64,000 bases of DNA from Luedemannella flava (GTDB lineage: Bacteria > Actinomycetota > Actinomycetes > Mycobacteriales > Micromonosporaceae), in contig NZ_BAAALT010000053.1 of NCBI RefSeq assembly GCF_039528515.1, positions 62,001-126,000 on the forward strand, read 5' to 3'. The notes beneath the pieces were generated by a model that saw only the letters and a list, made by a program, of their open reading frames with translations, was not told the DNA's origin and did no database searches. The translations under genes were made by a program, and so were the position numbers. This document shows positions 32,380-41,006 of this stretch, in pieces (position 1 is the stretch's first letter; the number at the start of each line of letters is the position of its first letter).

Positions 32380-34053
32380 TCAGCCGCGGTAGGTGACCGC
32401 CGCGTACGCGTCGACGATCCCGGAGCCGTAGAAGCCGTTGAAGGCCTTGCCGCCGACGCAGAGCGCGTCGAACTCGGCGGGGCGTCCCTCGTTGGCGTAG
32501 CTCTGCAGCGGCGGCTCGGGACAAGCATGCTCTGCCGCGGTGCCGGTCAGCACCCGCTCGACCCGGTTCGGGTCCATCGTGAGGCCCGGGTGCCGGTGGT
32601 CCCTGCGGCCGAACCGGCTCACGATGAGCGCGGCCACGCCGGCCGCGTGCGGGGACGCCATCGAGGTGCCCTGCCGGAAGGTGTAGTAGCCGCACCTGCC
32701 GTCCTTGGTGCAGTTCTTGAAGACCGCCCCTTCGGCCTCGGGGAACACGTTGCCGTCGGCGTCGACGCTGCCCTCCTCCTGTAGCACCTTTTTCGGGTAC
32801 GACGACAGGATCATGTTGCCGTTGGTGCGGTACGTGTCCGTGCCGTAGCCGTCCCGGAACCAGCCGCCCGGCGCGCCGACGGTGATCTGTTCCTTTCCGT
32901 AGTTGGAGAAGTCGGACTTCCTCTCCGACGGGCCGAGCGAGGACACTCCGATCACGAACGGACCCTCGGTCGGCATGATCTGGCAGGTCCTGTTGTCGAT
33001 CTCGCGGGGGTACGCGGTGTCCACCGGGTAGTTCGGGCTGGTCACGTCGGTCCGCGGGCTGCCCAGGTCCATGTGCTCGTTGCCCAGCGCGGCGACGAGC
33101 GTGACGCCGCGCCGGTGCGCGTACGTGAGCGCGCGGACGTGTGCGGCGATGATGACGCGCTGCTCGGCCTGCGCCTGCGGCGAGTCGGCCGGGTTCGCGG
33201 CGCAGTTGAACAGCCACGGGTCGGTGAAGAACGACATGTTGATCACATCGATGCCGGCGTCCGCCGCGTAGGTGATCGCGTTGATCACCGGCTCCAGGAA
33301 GTAGAAGCCGGCGTCCTGGCCGCCCTTGAGCTCCACCAACGTCACCCTGGGGGCCACCCCCGTGATGCCCACGCCGTTGGCCGCGGCGGCGACCGTGCCG
33401 GCGACGTGCGTGCCGTGGCCGTGATCGTCGGTGCCGACCGGGTCGAGGCAGCTCGCGACCTCGCACTCACCGTCGACGTCGACGATGTCCCGGGCGAAGT
33501 TGCGCGACAGCGACCAACTGAAGTTCGGCGCGATGTCCGGGTTGCTGGCGTCGATGCCGGTGTCCAGGATGCCGACCGTGACGCGCTTGTCGCCGCGGCT
33601 CACCGCGTGTGCCCTGGTGGCGCGGATCATCGGCAGGCCCCACAGACGGCCGTCCAGCGGATCGGCCCCCGTTCCGGCCTTGCGTGCGGCGCCGGCCGCA
33701 CCGGCCGTGGCGCGCTCCCGTTCCACCGTCGTGGGCTTGCGCGGCCAGCGCCCGATGACGGTCTGCGTGGCGGCCCCGACCAGTTGCGGAGCTGCCGCCG
33801 CCGCGGCGGCGAAGTCCGAGTCGGTGGACACCACCCGGAACATGCCCACGCCGGCGTTGGCGGCGAGGATTGTGCCACCAGCGGACTCGATGGCGGTCGC
33901 GGCGTCGGCGAGGCTGACGTTCTCCTCGGCCAGGACGGTGTACCTGGTTTCGGTCGCGGGTCCGGCGCCGGCAGGTGTCGCCGGGATGCCGAAGGTGAGA
34001 GCCAGGACCGCCGCCGTGGTGGCGGTCCCGACAACGCGCTCGCGCGGCCTCAT
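32380..34053 (-). CDS. Secreted subtilisin-like serine protease (S8)
   Basis: 557 residues. Signal peptide (1 to about 30), then a propeptide-like region (about 35-110) and a subtilase domain with the full triad: Asp164 in ILDTGID, His213 in HGHGTHVAG and Ser in GTSMASPHAAGVAAL near residue 445. The oxyanion asparagine lies in VAALGNE. Long insertions with several cysteines (GECEVASCLDP, NRTCQIM, NCTKDGRCGYY) are typical of extracellular actinomycete subtilases. AGGAGG is eight bases before ATG 34053. It sits next to the RiPP cluster; a role in maturing the peptide is possible but not indicated. Confidence 0.92.
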   Translation of the reverse strand: MRPRERVVGTATTAAVLALTFGIPATPAGAGPATETRYTVLAEENVSLADAATAIESAGGTILAANAGVGMFRVVSTDSDFAAAAAAAPQLVGAATQTVIGRWPRKPTTVERERATAGAAGAARKAGTGADPLDGRLWGLPMIRATRAHAVSRGDKRVTVGILDTGIDASNPDIAPNFSWSLSRNFARDIVDVDGECEVASCLDPVGTDDHGHGTHVAGTVAAAANGVGITGVAPRVTLVELKGGQDAGFYFLEPVINAITYAADAGIDVINMSFFTDPWLFNCAANPADSPQAQAEQRVIIAAHVRALTYAHRRGVTLVAALGNEHMDLGSPRTDVTSPNYPVDTAYPREIDNRTCQIMPTEGPFVIGVSSLGPSERKSDFSNYGKEQITVGAPGGWFRDGYGTDTYRTNGNMILSSYPKKVLQEEGSVDADGNVFPEAEGAVFKNCTKDGRCGYYTFRQGTSMASPHAAGVAALIVSRFGRRDHRHPGLTMDPNRVERVLTGTAAEHACPEPPLQSYANEGRPAEFDALCVGGKAFNGFYGSGIVDAYAAVTYRG

Positions 34054-34086
34054 ACGTGCGCCTCCTGACTATCGAGGTCAGTCCGC

Positions 34087-34824
34087 TCAACGCACCGTCA
34101 CGTCGCCGGAGTCGGTCTGCGCCGTGATTGCGCGCGTCGAGGCGGCCGTCCCGACGACCGTGACCGTCCGGCTGCCCGCATCGGTCCCGGCCCGCACCCG
34201 GTACCCGCCGTCGACCGCCGGCACGGCGACCGTGACGTCGCCCGACGAGGACGTCGCGGTCACCGCCGACGGCGCGGCCACGAACGTGAGCCTGACCTCG
34301 CCGGAGTCCGTGCGGGCCGCGACGTCGGCCGACCGGAGCCCTCCGCCCTTGACGTCGCCCGAGTCGGTCTCCGCCCGCACTGTGCCGGCCGCGTCGTCGA
34401 CCGTCACGTTGCCCGAGTCGGTGCCCACGTCGAGGTCGCCGGTGATGCCGGCGAGCGTGATGTCGCCCGAGTCCGTGCGGACCTGAACCGACGCGGCGGT
34501 CGGGACCTTAAGGTCGTAGTCCACCTCGCATGTGCCTATCTTCGGGCACGTGACGGAGATCCGCAGCGTGCTTCCGTTCACTGTCTCGGTCACCTTGGGC
34601 TTTTCGGCCCGCCAGCGCAATTGTCGCGCGACCGAGACGGTCTCCGTGGCGGCCGGGGCGAACCTCACGTCGCCCGAGTGGGCGGTCAGCTCCACGCGGG
34701 TGATCTTCTCCGCGTACTCCTGGCTCTGGTTCTCGGTCTGGAGCGGCCCGCCCACCGCGCAGCCGGTGAGAGCGAGGGTCAGGACGCCCGCCGTGACGAC
34801 GGCCAGTCCGGGGATGACGCGCAT
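34087..34824 (-). CDS. Lipoprotein with DUF4097 beta-solenoid
   Basis: 245 residues. A lipobox LTGC near residue 22 is followed by a DUF4097-type solenoid: the motif TDSGD/TDSGN/TDSGE recurs at regular spacing (VRTDSGDITL, VGTDSGNVTV, AETDSGDVKG, ARTDSGEVRL, AQTDSGDVTV). It is anchored on the outer face of the membrane. Function is unknown. AGGAGGAACC precedes the ATG. It is 33 bases upstream of the subtilase on the same strand, so the two are probably co-transcribed. Confidence 0.85.
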   Translation of the reverse strand: MRVIPGLAVVTAGVLTLALTGCAVGGPLQTENQSQEYAEKITRVELTAHSGDVRFAPAATETVSVARQLRWRAEKPKVTETVNGSTLRISVTCPKIGTCEVDYDLKVPTAASVQVRTDSGDITLAGITGDLDVGTDSGNVTVDDAAGTVRAETDSGDVKGGGLRSADVAARTDSGEVRLTFVAAPSAVTATSSSGDVTVAVPAVDGGYRVRAGTDAGSRTVTVVGTAASTRAITAQTDSGDVTVR

Positions 34825-34925
34825 GGTTCCTCCTGGTCAGTGGATGTTCCTACCAGGAGAAACGTTAGGCAGCGCGGGGCACCGCGCCCATGCGGGAGAC
34901 CGGCCTCTTTGGACTGTGGCTAGCC

Positions 34926-35549
34926 CTACTGCCAGGCGTGGCCGCGCGCCGGAGCCGACTGGTTCTGGTCCTGGACCAGCAGGTTCATGTCGTGCTTGAT
35001 CACCTCGGCGATGGCCTGGGCATTGTCACCCAACGCCACCACGTTGCGCATGATCACGTTGAGCATGGCGTGCAGCCGCAGGCGCGACTCCTCGCCGGCC
35101 TCGTAGGACGGACCCGCCGCGCGGCGGTACGTCGCGGCGGCCCGGTCCGCCTCCTCGCGCGCCTCGGCGATCATGAACGCGGCCTGGGTCTGCGCGTCGT
35201 TGATCTCGGCCGCCGCCTGGGCGCGGGCCGCGCCCAACTCGCGTTCGGCCTGCTCCTGTGCCCGGGCGATGATGCCGATGGCCTCCGCGGTCACCTCGCG
35301 CTGGCTGCGGATCGCCGGGTCCTCGCCACGCTGGCGGTACCAGTCCTTGAGGCGGCGGTTCTCCTGCCGCAGCATGGCCATCTCCTCGTCGCGCGAGCGC
35401 AGCTCGTCGCCGACCATCAGGAGGAAGTCGCGTACCTCGCCGAGGTCGTAGCCGCGGCCACCGAGGCGGGAGCTCAGCGTGAACTCCCGGTGCATCACGT
35501 CATCCGGCCGGACGCGCGGTCGCCGGTAGCCGTCGTGGTTCTGGCTCAT
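34926..35549 (-). CDS. DivIVA-domain protein
   Basis: 207 residues. The N-terminal block REFTLSSRLGGRGYDLGEVRDFLLMVGDEL matches the DivIVA membrane-curvature-sensing domain, followed by a coiled coil (EEMAMLRQENRRLKDW and the Ala/Glu-rich helix from about 90 to 150). It is shorter than true polar-growth DivIVA (Wag31), so it is probably a paralogue that scaffolds another cell-envelope process. No partner gene is obvious nearby. The start at ATG 35549 has a weak ribosome binding site. Confidence 0.78.
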   Translation of the reverse strand: MSQNHDGYRRPRVRPDDVMHREFTLSSRLGGRGYDLGEVRDFLLMVGDELRSRDEEMAMLRQENRRLKDWYRQRGEDPAIRSQREVTAEAIGIIARAQEQAERELGAARAQAAAEINDAQTQAAFMIAEAREEADRAAATYRRAAGPSYEAGEESRLRLHAMLNVIMRNVVALGDNAQAIAEVIKHDMNLLVQDQNQSAPARGHAWQ

Positions 35550-35606
35550 GATGGGTGGACCTCGCTCGGGCCGGGGCGCCGCACGGGCGTCGGGTGGACG
35601 GTTCGG

Positions 35607-36770
35607 TCAGCCATGGATCTCAGCCGGCGCCGGCGACGGTCGGTAGCCACGAGCGTCGAAGTCCTCGTGCCGGACCGCGTCGGGGTTCGTGGGCCAGCCG
35701 GCCTCGGCCAGCGACTTGAGCGTGCCCCGGACCATGGGGTCGGAGCCGCACACGTAGGTGATCAGGTTGTTGCGGGGGCGCTCGTAGCGCAGCGCGACGT
35801 CCACCGCGTCGCCGAGCTCGACGCCGGGGTCAGCGGTCGGCTCGTGGCTGACGGCCGGCCGCACGGTGAGCCAGGGCCGGCCCTGCGCGAGGGCGACGAG
35901 GGAGTCCAGGTCGTACAGGTCGCGGGAGTGGCGGACGCCCATGACGAGGGTGACCGGGCGTGGCCGGGTGGACGCCACCTGCTCCAGCACCGCCTTCAGC
36001 GGCGCCAGCCCGCTGCCGCCCGCGATGAGCAGCAGGTCGCGGTCCTCCTCGGCGGGTAGGGTGAGCCGGTCGCCGATCGGCGACCCGATCCGCAGCGCGT
36101 CGCCCTTGCGTAGGTTGACCACGAGCGCCGGGCTCAGCTCGCCGCCCGGGATGCTGCTCACGTGCAAATCGATCGTGCCGTCGCGGCGCGGGGCGTTGGC
36201 GGGGGAGAAGTGGCGCCAGACCTTCGGGCGCAGGTGCGACTCGACCGACACCGACTGCCCGGGCTGGTAGTGGATGCGCGACTCCGGCAGCACGGTGATC
36301 ACCGCCAGGTGCGCGTTGCGGCGGCTGTGCTCGACCACCTCGGCCATCCAGAACGCCGGCGAGACCTGGTTGGCCCGGGCGGCCGCGTCCTGCATGGTGC
36401 GCGCGATGACGCCGAAGGCGGCCGTCCAGTCGTCGGCCAGGGCCGGCGTCCAGTCCTCGCCGAGGAAGTGGGCGAGCGTGGCGATGAGCGCCTCGCCGAC
36501 CGCGTCGTAGTGCGCCACCTCGGCGCCGAACTTGCGGTGGTCGCGACCGAGCGCCTCGACGAACCGGACCAGCCGTTCGGGCTGGTCCACGTTGGAGACG
36601 ATCTCACCCAGCGCGGTCACCAGCTTGACGCGCTGGTCGGACATGCCCGCCGGGAACATCGCCCGCACTTCCTCATGGGCGATGAACAGGTACGAGTAGA
36701 AGTAGCTGGGGACCTGAGCGCCGTGCGCCGCGACGGCGGCCCACGATGCCCGCAACCGGTCGACGTCCAC
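35607..36770 (-). CDS. Flavohaemoglobin (globin plus FAD/NAD reductase domains)
   Basis: 387 residues. An N-terminal globin (about 1-130) with proximal-histidine region ALGRDHRKFGAEVAHYDAVG is followed by an FAD-binding barrel (VWRHFSPANAPRRD, the RxYS-like FAD motif RHFS) and an NAD domain (LLLIAGGSGLAPLKAVL, YVCGSDPMV). It dioxygenates nitric oxide to nitrate with NAD(P)H. The start is GTG at 36770, which overlaps by one base the stop codon of the truncated-haemoglobin gene, so the two are translationally coupled. The globin part diverges from the classic Hmp type. Confidence 0.88.
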   Translation of the reverse strand: MDVDRLRASWAAVAAHGAQVPSYFYSYLFIAHEEVRAMFPAGMSDQRVKLVTALGEIVSNVDQPERLVRFVEALGRDHRKFGAEVAHYDAVGEALIATLAHFLGEDWTPALADDWTAAFGVIARTMQDAAARANQVSPAFWMAEVVEHSRRNAHLAVITVLPESRIHYQPGQSVSVESHLRPKVWRHFSPANAPRRDGTIDLHVSSIPGGELSPALVVNLRKGDALRIGSPIGDRLTLPAEEDRDLLLIAGGSGLAPLKAVLEQVASTRPRPVTLVMGVRHSRDLYDLDSLVALAQGRPWLTVRPAVSHEPTADPGVELGDAVDVALRYERPRNNLITYVCGSDPMVRGTLKSLAEAGWPTNPDAVRHEDFDARGYRPSPAPAEIHG

Positions 36771-37156
36771 TACGGGCGACCCGCCCCACCGGTCGCGATG
36801 GTGGGCTTCACGTCGGCCAGCACGTCGCCGACCGCCGCCACGATGTGGCCCGGCACGTCGAGCTTGGCGCAGGCGGCGACGAGGTGCTCGACCACGCGGT
36901 CGTAGTCGTCGCTGGTGATGTGCAGGCCCTGGTGCGCCTCGGCCAGCTCGCGACCCGTGTACTCCTTCGGGCCGCCGAGCACCCCCGCGATGAGCCTGGC
37001 CTGGTGCACCTTGAGCCGGTCGCGGTCGGCGTCGACGAAGTAGCCGGCCAGCTGCGGGTCGGACCAGACGAGGTCGTAGAAGACCTCCACCAGGCGCTGT
37101 ACGGCCGGACCGCCGCCGACCTGCTCGTAGTAGGTCGGCTCCGCCGTACTCGTCAT
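36770..37156 (-). CDS. Truncated haemoglobin (group I type)
   Basis: 128 residues with the 2-on-2 globin fold signature: YYEQVGGGPAVQRLVEVFYDLVW, LAGYF, KVHQARLIAGVLGGP and the EAHQGLHI proximal histidine. It is probably a nitric-oxide or oxygen-binding partner of the coupled flavohaemoglobin, as trHbN is in mycobacteria. GGGAGGA lies four bases before ATG 37156. A dyad at 37218-37239 in the promoter region may be the operator. Confidence 0.9.
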   Translation of the reverse strand: MTSTAEPTYYEQVGGGPAVQRLVEVFYDLVWSDPQLAGYFVDADRDRLKVHQARLIAGVLGGPKEYTGRELAEAHQGLHITSDDYDRVVEHLVAACAKLDVPGHIVAAVGDVLADVKPTIATGGAGRP

Positions 37157-37217
37157 GATGTCCTCCCGGGCGCCTTGCGGCGATTGGTCGCGCCATACGG
37201 CGGCGACACACTCTAGC

Positions 37218-37239
37218 GTCGATTGTGGATGGAATCGAC
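37218..37239. promoter_or_regulatory. Dyad upstream of the haemoglobin operon
   Basis: GTCGATT (37218-37224) and AATCGAC (37233-37239) form a perfect 7-bp inverted repeat with an 8-base spacer, 62 bases before the trHb start. A nitric-oxide-responsive repressor (NsrR/Rrf2-type) site is conceivable from gene context, but the motif does not match one I know well. Confidence 0.4.
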
Positions 37240-37335
37240 TCCAGTCTCTCGATAGGACACGATCGGGTGACTTTGCCGTGGTCACCAACCTGTTGCGGTC
37301 CGCGCGGCAGAATCCCCGCCCAGAGGAAAACCCCC

Positions 37336-37569
37336 TTGATCATCGATGCGCACCACCACCTCTGGACGGCCGACTACGCCTGGCTCGCCGATCCGGCGCG
37401 GACCGCGGGTCTCGGCGAGGTCGCAGCTGCCCGTCTCGACGAGCACCGTGCGCTCCACGCGGGCGGCGCGCAGGTTGCCGCACAGGTCGACGACGGTGTA
37501 GTCGCGCCGGATCCGGACGTCTTCGCGGGCACGGCCGCGCGCACCTACCGACTGGGGACCCTCGCGTGA
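37336..37569 (+). pseudogene. Rearranged amidohydrolase relic with an internal inversion
   Basis: The plus frame opens with the amidohydrolase metal motif IDAHHHLWTADYAWLADPA and closes with DVFAGTAARTYRL, a typical C-terminus. Between them the plus frame is meaningless, but the minus strand of 37400-37503 reads IRRDYTVVDL, then ARVERTVLVETGS and DLAETR, the next stretch of the same family. The inverted part is bounded by GATCCGGCGC (37390-37399) and its complement GCGCCGGATC (37504-37513). Most of the central enzyme is deleted. GAGGAAAA precedes the apparent TTG start. Confidence 0.65.
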
Positions 37570-37617
37570 GGATGTCCACCCGGACGGGCCGGTAGGGTGA
37601 GGTGCGGGGAGGTCATC

Positions 37618-38286
37618 TTGGTCACTACCGCACTCCGCCCGAGCCTGGAGATCCGCGACGCGGTGGCGGACACCTGGCGGGCGCAGTTCGAGCACCCGTT
37701 CGTCCTCGGCCTCGCCGACGGCAGCCTGCCGGCCGAGCGGTTCGCGTTCTTCCTGCGCCAGGACTACGGCTACCTCAGGGAGTACTCGCGGTTCCTGCTG
37801 CTCACGGCCGCCCGGGCGACCGACCTGGAAGCGATGCGGCACTTCACGGACCTTGCGCGGATCACCCTGAACGTGGAGATGGCGACGCTGCGCGGCCTGG
37901 CCGCCGGACTCGGCGTCGGGGCCGCCGAGCTGGACGCGGTGACGCTGGCGCCCACGGCGCGCGCGTACACGGACTTCCTCGTGCGCACCGCGTACTCGGG
38001 GTCGTTCGTCGAGCTGGTGGCCGCCATGCTGCCCTGCTACTGGGCCTACACGGACATCGGGCAGCACCTGCTGGCGCGGCCGGAGGGGGTCGCGGACCGC
38101 TACCGGCCGTGGATCGAGTCCTACGTGGACCCGGAGATGCTGGCCGAGGCCGAGTGGTGCCGCGTACTGCTCGACCGGCTCGTGTCCGCCGGCGGCGACG
38201 CGGACCGCGCGGCGGCCACCGCGGCGTTCCGGATCTCCACCGAGTACGAGCTGGCGTTCTGGGAGATGGCCTGGCGGGGTCGGTGA
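37618..38286 (+). CDS. TenA/thiaminase II-family protein
   Basis: 222 residues. TenA helical bundle with FFLRQDYGYLREYSRFLLL, the VELVAAMLPCYWAYTDIG block carrying the active-site cysteine, and WIESYVDPE near the end. TenA hydrolyses thiamine or its degradation product aminopyrimidine for salvage. No thi genes are nearby, so it may be a TenA-like paralogue with another small-molecule role. The start is TTG at 37618, chosen because GGGGAGG is five bases upstream. It overlaps the next gene by GTGA. Confidence 0.82.
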   Translation: MVTTALRPSLEIRDAVADTWRAQFEHPFVLGLADGSLPAERFAFFLRQDYGYLREYSRFLLLTAARATDLEAMRHFTDLARITLNVEMATLRGLAAGLGVGAAELDAVTLAPTARAYTDFLVRTAYSGSFVELVAAMLPCYWAYTDIGQHLLARPEGVADRYRPWIESYVDPEMLAEAEWCRVLLDRLVSAGGDADRAAATAAFRISTEYELAFWEMAWRGR

Positions 38287-38567
38287 CGGCCCGGATGGTG
38301 GTCGAGGACGCGTTCGTCGCGCCCGGCCTCGGCCTGATCGTGACCGGGCGGGTGGCCGACGGCCCGGTCCGCCTCGGCGACCGGCTCTGGCTCGGCGACG
38401 GTACGGCCCGGCACGAGGTGACCGTCCGCGACATCAGGACCTCTGTGTGCACCCGTTTCGGGGCCACCGGGGTCGTGGAGCCCGGCCGCAACGCCGGTCT
38501 GGTCCTCGACGGCGTGCCGCCCGGGCTGCTGCCCACGGCGTGGGTGCTCACCTCGGACGGACCGTGA
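38283..38567 (+). CDS. Small elongation-factor-Tu domain-2-like protein
   Basis: 94 residues forming a single EF-Tu domain-2-like beta barrel (VEDAFVAPGLGLIVTGRVADGPVRLGDRLWL, then VEPGRNAGLVLDGV). There is no GTPase domain. Such stand-alone domains occur in actinomycetes and have no known role. It is translationally coupled to the TenA gene (GTGA overlap). Confidence 0.7.
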   Translation: MTARMVVEDAFVAPGLGLIVTGRVADGPVRLGDRLWLGDGTARHEVTVRDIRTSVCTRFGATGVVEPGRNAGLVLDGVPPGLLPTAWVLTSDGP

Positions 38568-38571
38568 CCGG

Positions 38572-38602
38572 TGCGGGGGTGCGGCACCGCCACACCCCCG
38601 CA
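38572..38602. terminator. Bidirectional terminator hairpin between convergent genes
   Basis: TGCGGGGGTG (38572-38581) pairs with CACCCCCGCA (38593-38602) around an 11-base loop, between the stop codons of the EF-Tu-domain gene and the NmrA-like gene. Confidence 0.75.
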
Positions 38603-38609
38603 TCCGACG

Positions 38610-39431
38610 TCACCAGGCCGCGGCGTTGTCCCGGGCGTACGTCGCGACGTCGCGTGCCGGCCGGCCGGTGACCCGCTCCACCACGTCGGTCACCGTGGGG
38701 TTGTGCCCGGCGACGATGCCGGCGAACAGCCCCAGCAGCAGGTCGGCGTAGTCGGGCGCGACGCCCGCCGCGAGCAGGCCCGCCCGCGTCCCGGCCGGGT
38801 CCGCGTCGCGGTAGCCGACCGGTTCCCCGATGACGCCCGAGATCGCCGCGGCCACGTCCGCGAACGTGACCGCGGTCGGACCCGTGATCGTGTACCCCTC
38901 GCCCGTGTGCCCGTCGCCGGTGAGCGCCGTCGCCGCGACCGCGGCGATGTCCCGCGTGTCCACGAAGGACACGAGGCCGTCGCCGGCCGGCGCCTCGATG
39001 ACGCGGCGCTCCCGGATGCCCGGCGCGAAGATGCCGTCCGAGAAGTTCTGCAGGAACCAGTTGGGGCGCAGGATCGTCCAGTCCAGCCCGCTGTCCTGCA
39101 CCGCCTGCTCCGCCTTGCGCGGGCCGGACCCGTCGGCCCGGTCCACCCCGTACGCCGACAGGAGGACCAGCCGGCGCAGCGATGTGTCCGCGGCGGCGGA
39201 GACGAACTCCGCCATCCGGTGCTGCGGCTGCGTGGTGCCCTGCGGCCACAGCACGTACGCGCGCTCGACCCCGGCCAGTGCCGGCGCCCACGTCCCGGGC
39301 TTGTCCCAGTCGAAGACCGTGGCGCCCGCCCGGCCCGCCGGGCGCACCGCCACGTCGCGGCGCTCCAACTCCGTCACCACGTGCCGGCCGACCATCCCGG
39401 TCGCCCCTACGACGAGGTATTCGCTGCCCAT
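38610..39431 (-). CDS. NmrA/SDR-type NAD(P)-binding reductase
   Basis: 273 residues, atypical SDR with the Rossmann motif VVGATGMVGRHVV at the N-terminus, LVLLSAYGVD, TILRPNWFLQNFSDG and SFVDTRDIAAVAATAL, all typical of NmrA/QOR-type NAD(P)H sensors or reductases. The substrate is unknown. It is divergent from an AraC regulator that probably controls it; GGGGAGG lies nine bases before ATG 39431. Confidence 0.85.
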   Translation of the reverse strand: MGSEYLVVGATGMVGRHVVTELERRDVAVRPAGRAGATVFDWDKPGTWAPALAGVERAYVLWPQGTTQPQHRMAEFVSAAADTSLRRLVLLSAYGVDRADGSGPRKAEQAVQDSGLDWTILRPNWFLQNFSDGIFAPGIRERRVIEAPAGDGLVSFVDTRDIAAVAATALTGDGHTGEGYTITGPTAVTFADVAAAISGVIGEPVGYRDADPAGTRAGLLAAGVAPDYADLLLGLFAGIVAGHNPTVTDVVERVTGRPARDVATYARDNAAAW

Positions 39432-39558
39432 GTGTTTCCGCCTCCCCTTGGTTACCTTTACGACGTCCACCATTGCCGTTGTAGGCGAGACGTGCCATGG
39501 CAGTTTCGCGCGTACCCATGTCTGATCGTCTTTTCTGGGAAGCGCTATGGTGTAGTCC

Positions 39559-40482
39559 ATGGACGCGCTCAGCGAGGTGTTGGCGGCGGGACAGGTGGGC
39601 CGGCCCGTTTCGGCGCGCACGGTGGGCCGGACCCCGTGGGCGCTGCGCATGATCTTCCCCGGGGCGGCTGTGTTCCACGTGGCGATGCAGGGCTCCGCGT
39701 GGCTCACGGTGGACGGCCACGCGCCGCTGCGCCTCGACCCCGGTGACGTCGCGCTGCTGCCGCACGGATCCACGCACACCTTGGGCGACGATCCGGCCAC
39801 GCCGCCGGTGGAGCTGGGCTCGCTCGCCGACGCCCACCCGCCCGGACAGGCGATCGCCTCCGCCGAGTTCGGCGGGGATGGGGCGCGCAGCACCCTGCTG
39901 TGCGGGGCCTACCTGCTCACCCAGGCCGCCCCGCAGCACCCGATGCTCGGTTCCCTACCGGCGGTTATGCACCTGCCGGCCAGCCGGGGCGCCGACCCGC
40001 AGCTGCGCGCGCTCGTCGACCTGCTCGCCTCGGAGGTCGAGCGGCCCGGCCCGGGCTCCACCACGATCGTGTCGTCGCTGGTCGACGCGATGTTCGCGTA
40101 CCTGCTGCGTACCTGGTGCGCGACCAATCCGGGCGCGTGTCCGCAGTGGCTCGCCGCGCTGGCCGACCCGGTGCTCGGGCGCGCGCTGGTCGCCGTGCAC
40201 GCCGACCCGGCCGCGCCGTGGACCGTCGGCCAGCTCGCGTCGGTCGCGGGCCTGTCGCGGGCGGCGTTCGCGCGGCGGTTCGCCGAGCAGGTGGGCCTGC
40301 CGCCGCTGACCTACCTCACGCGGTGGCGCATGGTGCGCGCCCAGCAGGTGCTGCGCGCCAACTCAGCGCCGCTCGACACGGTCGCCCGCGAGGTCGGCTA
40401 TGACTCGGCGTTCGCGTTCTCCAAGGCCTTCAAGCGCCACACCGGCGTGAGCCCCGCCCGCTACCGCGAATCGGTCCGCTGA
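39559..40482 (+). CDS. AraC-family transcriptional regulator with cupin sensor domain
   Basis: 307 residues. The N-terminal about 180 residues form a cupin (PGAAVFHVAMQGSAWLTVDG, LRLDPGDVALLPHGSTHTL). The C-terminal about 110 are two helix-turn-helices (VGQLASVAGLSRAAFARRFAEQVG, then DTVAREVGYDSAFAFSKAFKRHTGVSPARYR). It likely controls the divergent NmrA-like reductase. No ribosome binding site is evident just before ATG 39559. Confidence 0.9.
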   Translation: MDALSEVLAAGQVGRPVSARTVGRTPWALRMIFPGAAVFHVAMQGSAWLTVDGHAPLRLDPGDVALLPHGSTHTLGDDPATPPVELGSLADAHPPGQAIASAEFGGDGARSTLLCGAYLLTQAAPQHPMLGSLPAVMHLPASRGADPQLRALVDLLASEVERPGPGSTTIVSSLVDAMFAYLLRTWCATNPGACPQWLAALADPVLGRALVAVHADPAAPWTVGQLASVAGLSRAAFARRFAEQVGLPPLTYLTRWRMVRAQQVLRANSAPLDTVAREVGYDSAFAFSKAFKRHTGVSPARYRESVR

Positions 40483-40523
40483 CCGGGTTCCGGGTGTGGC
40501 GATTGTGGACCGTATAGCGACCC

Positions 40524-40958
40524 TTATTCGCCACGCACCGAGGGCTGGCGTCCACGGGGACGGCTCGTCGGGGCGCGGTCGTCGTTCTCGCGGCGTTCGC
40601 GGAGGCGCTGCTCCTCGCGGCGGGTCTCGGCGTGGGTCTCGCGCTCGCGCAGGAGCCATTCCGGCGGGTCGGCGGTCAGGTCGGCGATCTGCGCCGTGGT
40701 GAGCGGCTCGGTGATGCCGCCACGCGCCAGCCCGCTGTTGGACACGCGCAGCCGGGCGGCGACCACATTGCGCGGGTGCGGCCCGTCCCGGCGCAGGTCG
40801 GACAGCCACTGCGGCGGGTTGCGCTGCAGCTCGTCGAGCTCCTCGCGGGAGATCATGCCGTCCTGGAACTCCCGAGGCGTCGCCGGCAGGTACACGTCCA
40901 GCTTCTCCGCCGCCGTGGCGGGCTTCATCACCTGGGACTTCTTCGGCTTGGTCACCAC
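40524..40958 (-). CDS. DUF5997 family protein
   Basis: 144 residues: KPATAAEKLDVYLPATP, REELDELQRNPPQWL, LRVSNSGLARGGITEPLT and PPEWLLRERETHAE, followed by a basic disordered tail. It is a conserved actinobacterial protein without known function. It is divergent from the LysR-like effector-domain protein, with 48 bases between starts; I recall this pair being conserved in actinomycetes. The start is GTG at 40958. Confidence 0.75.
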   Translation of the reverse strand: MVTKPKKSQVMKPATAAEKLDVYLPATPREFQDGMISREELDELQRNPPQWLSDLRRDGPHPRNVVAARLRVSNSGLARGGITEPLTTAQIADLTADPPEWLLRERETHAETRREEQRLRERRENDDRAPTSRPRGRQPSVRGE

Positions 40959-41006
40959 GTCAGCCTAGCGGCGGCGCCCGGACGGGCCACGGGTACCCTG
41001 AGCGGG

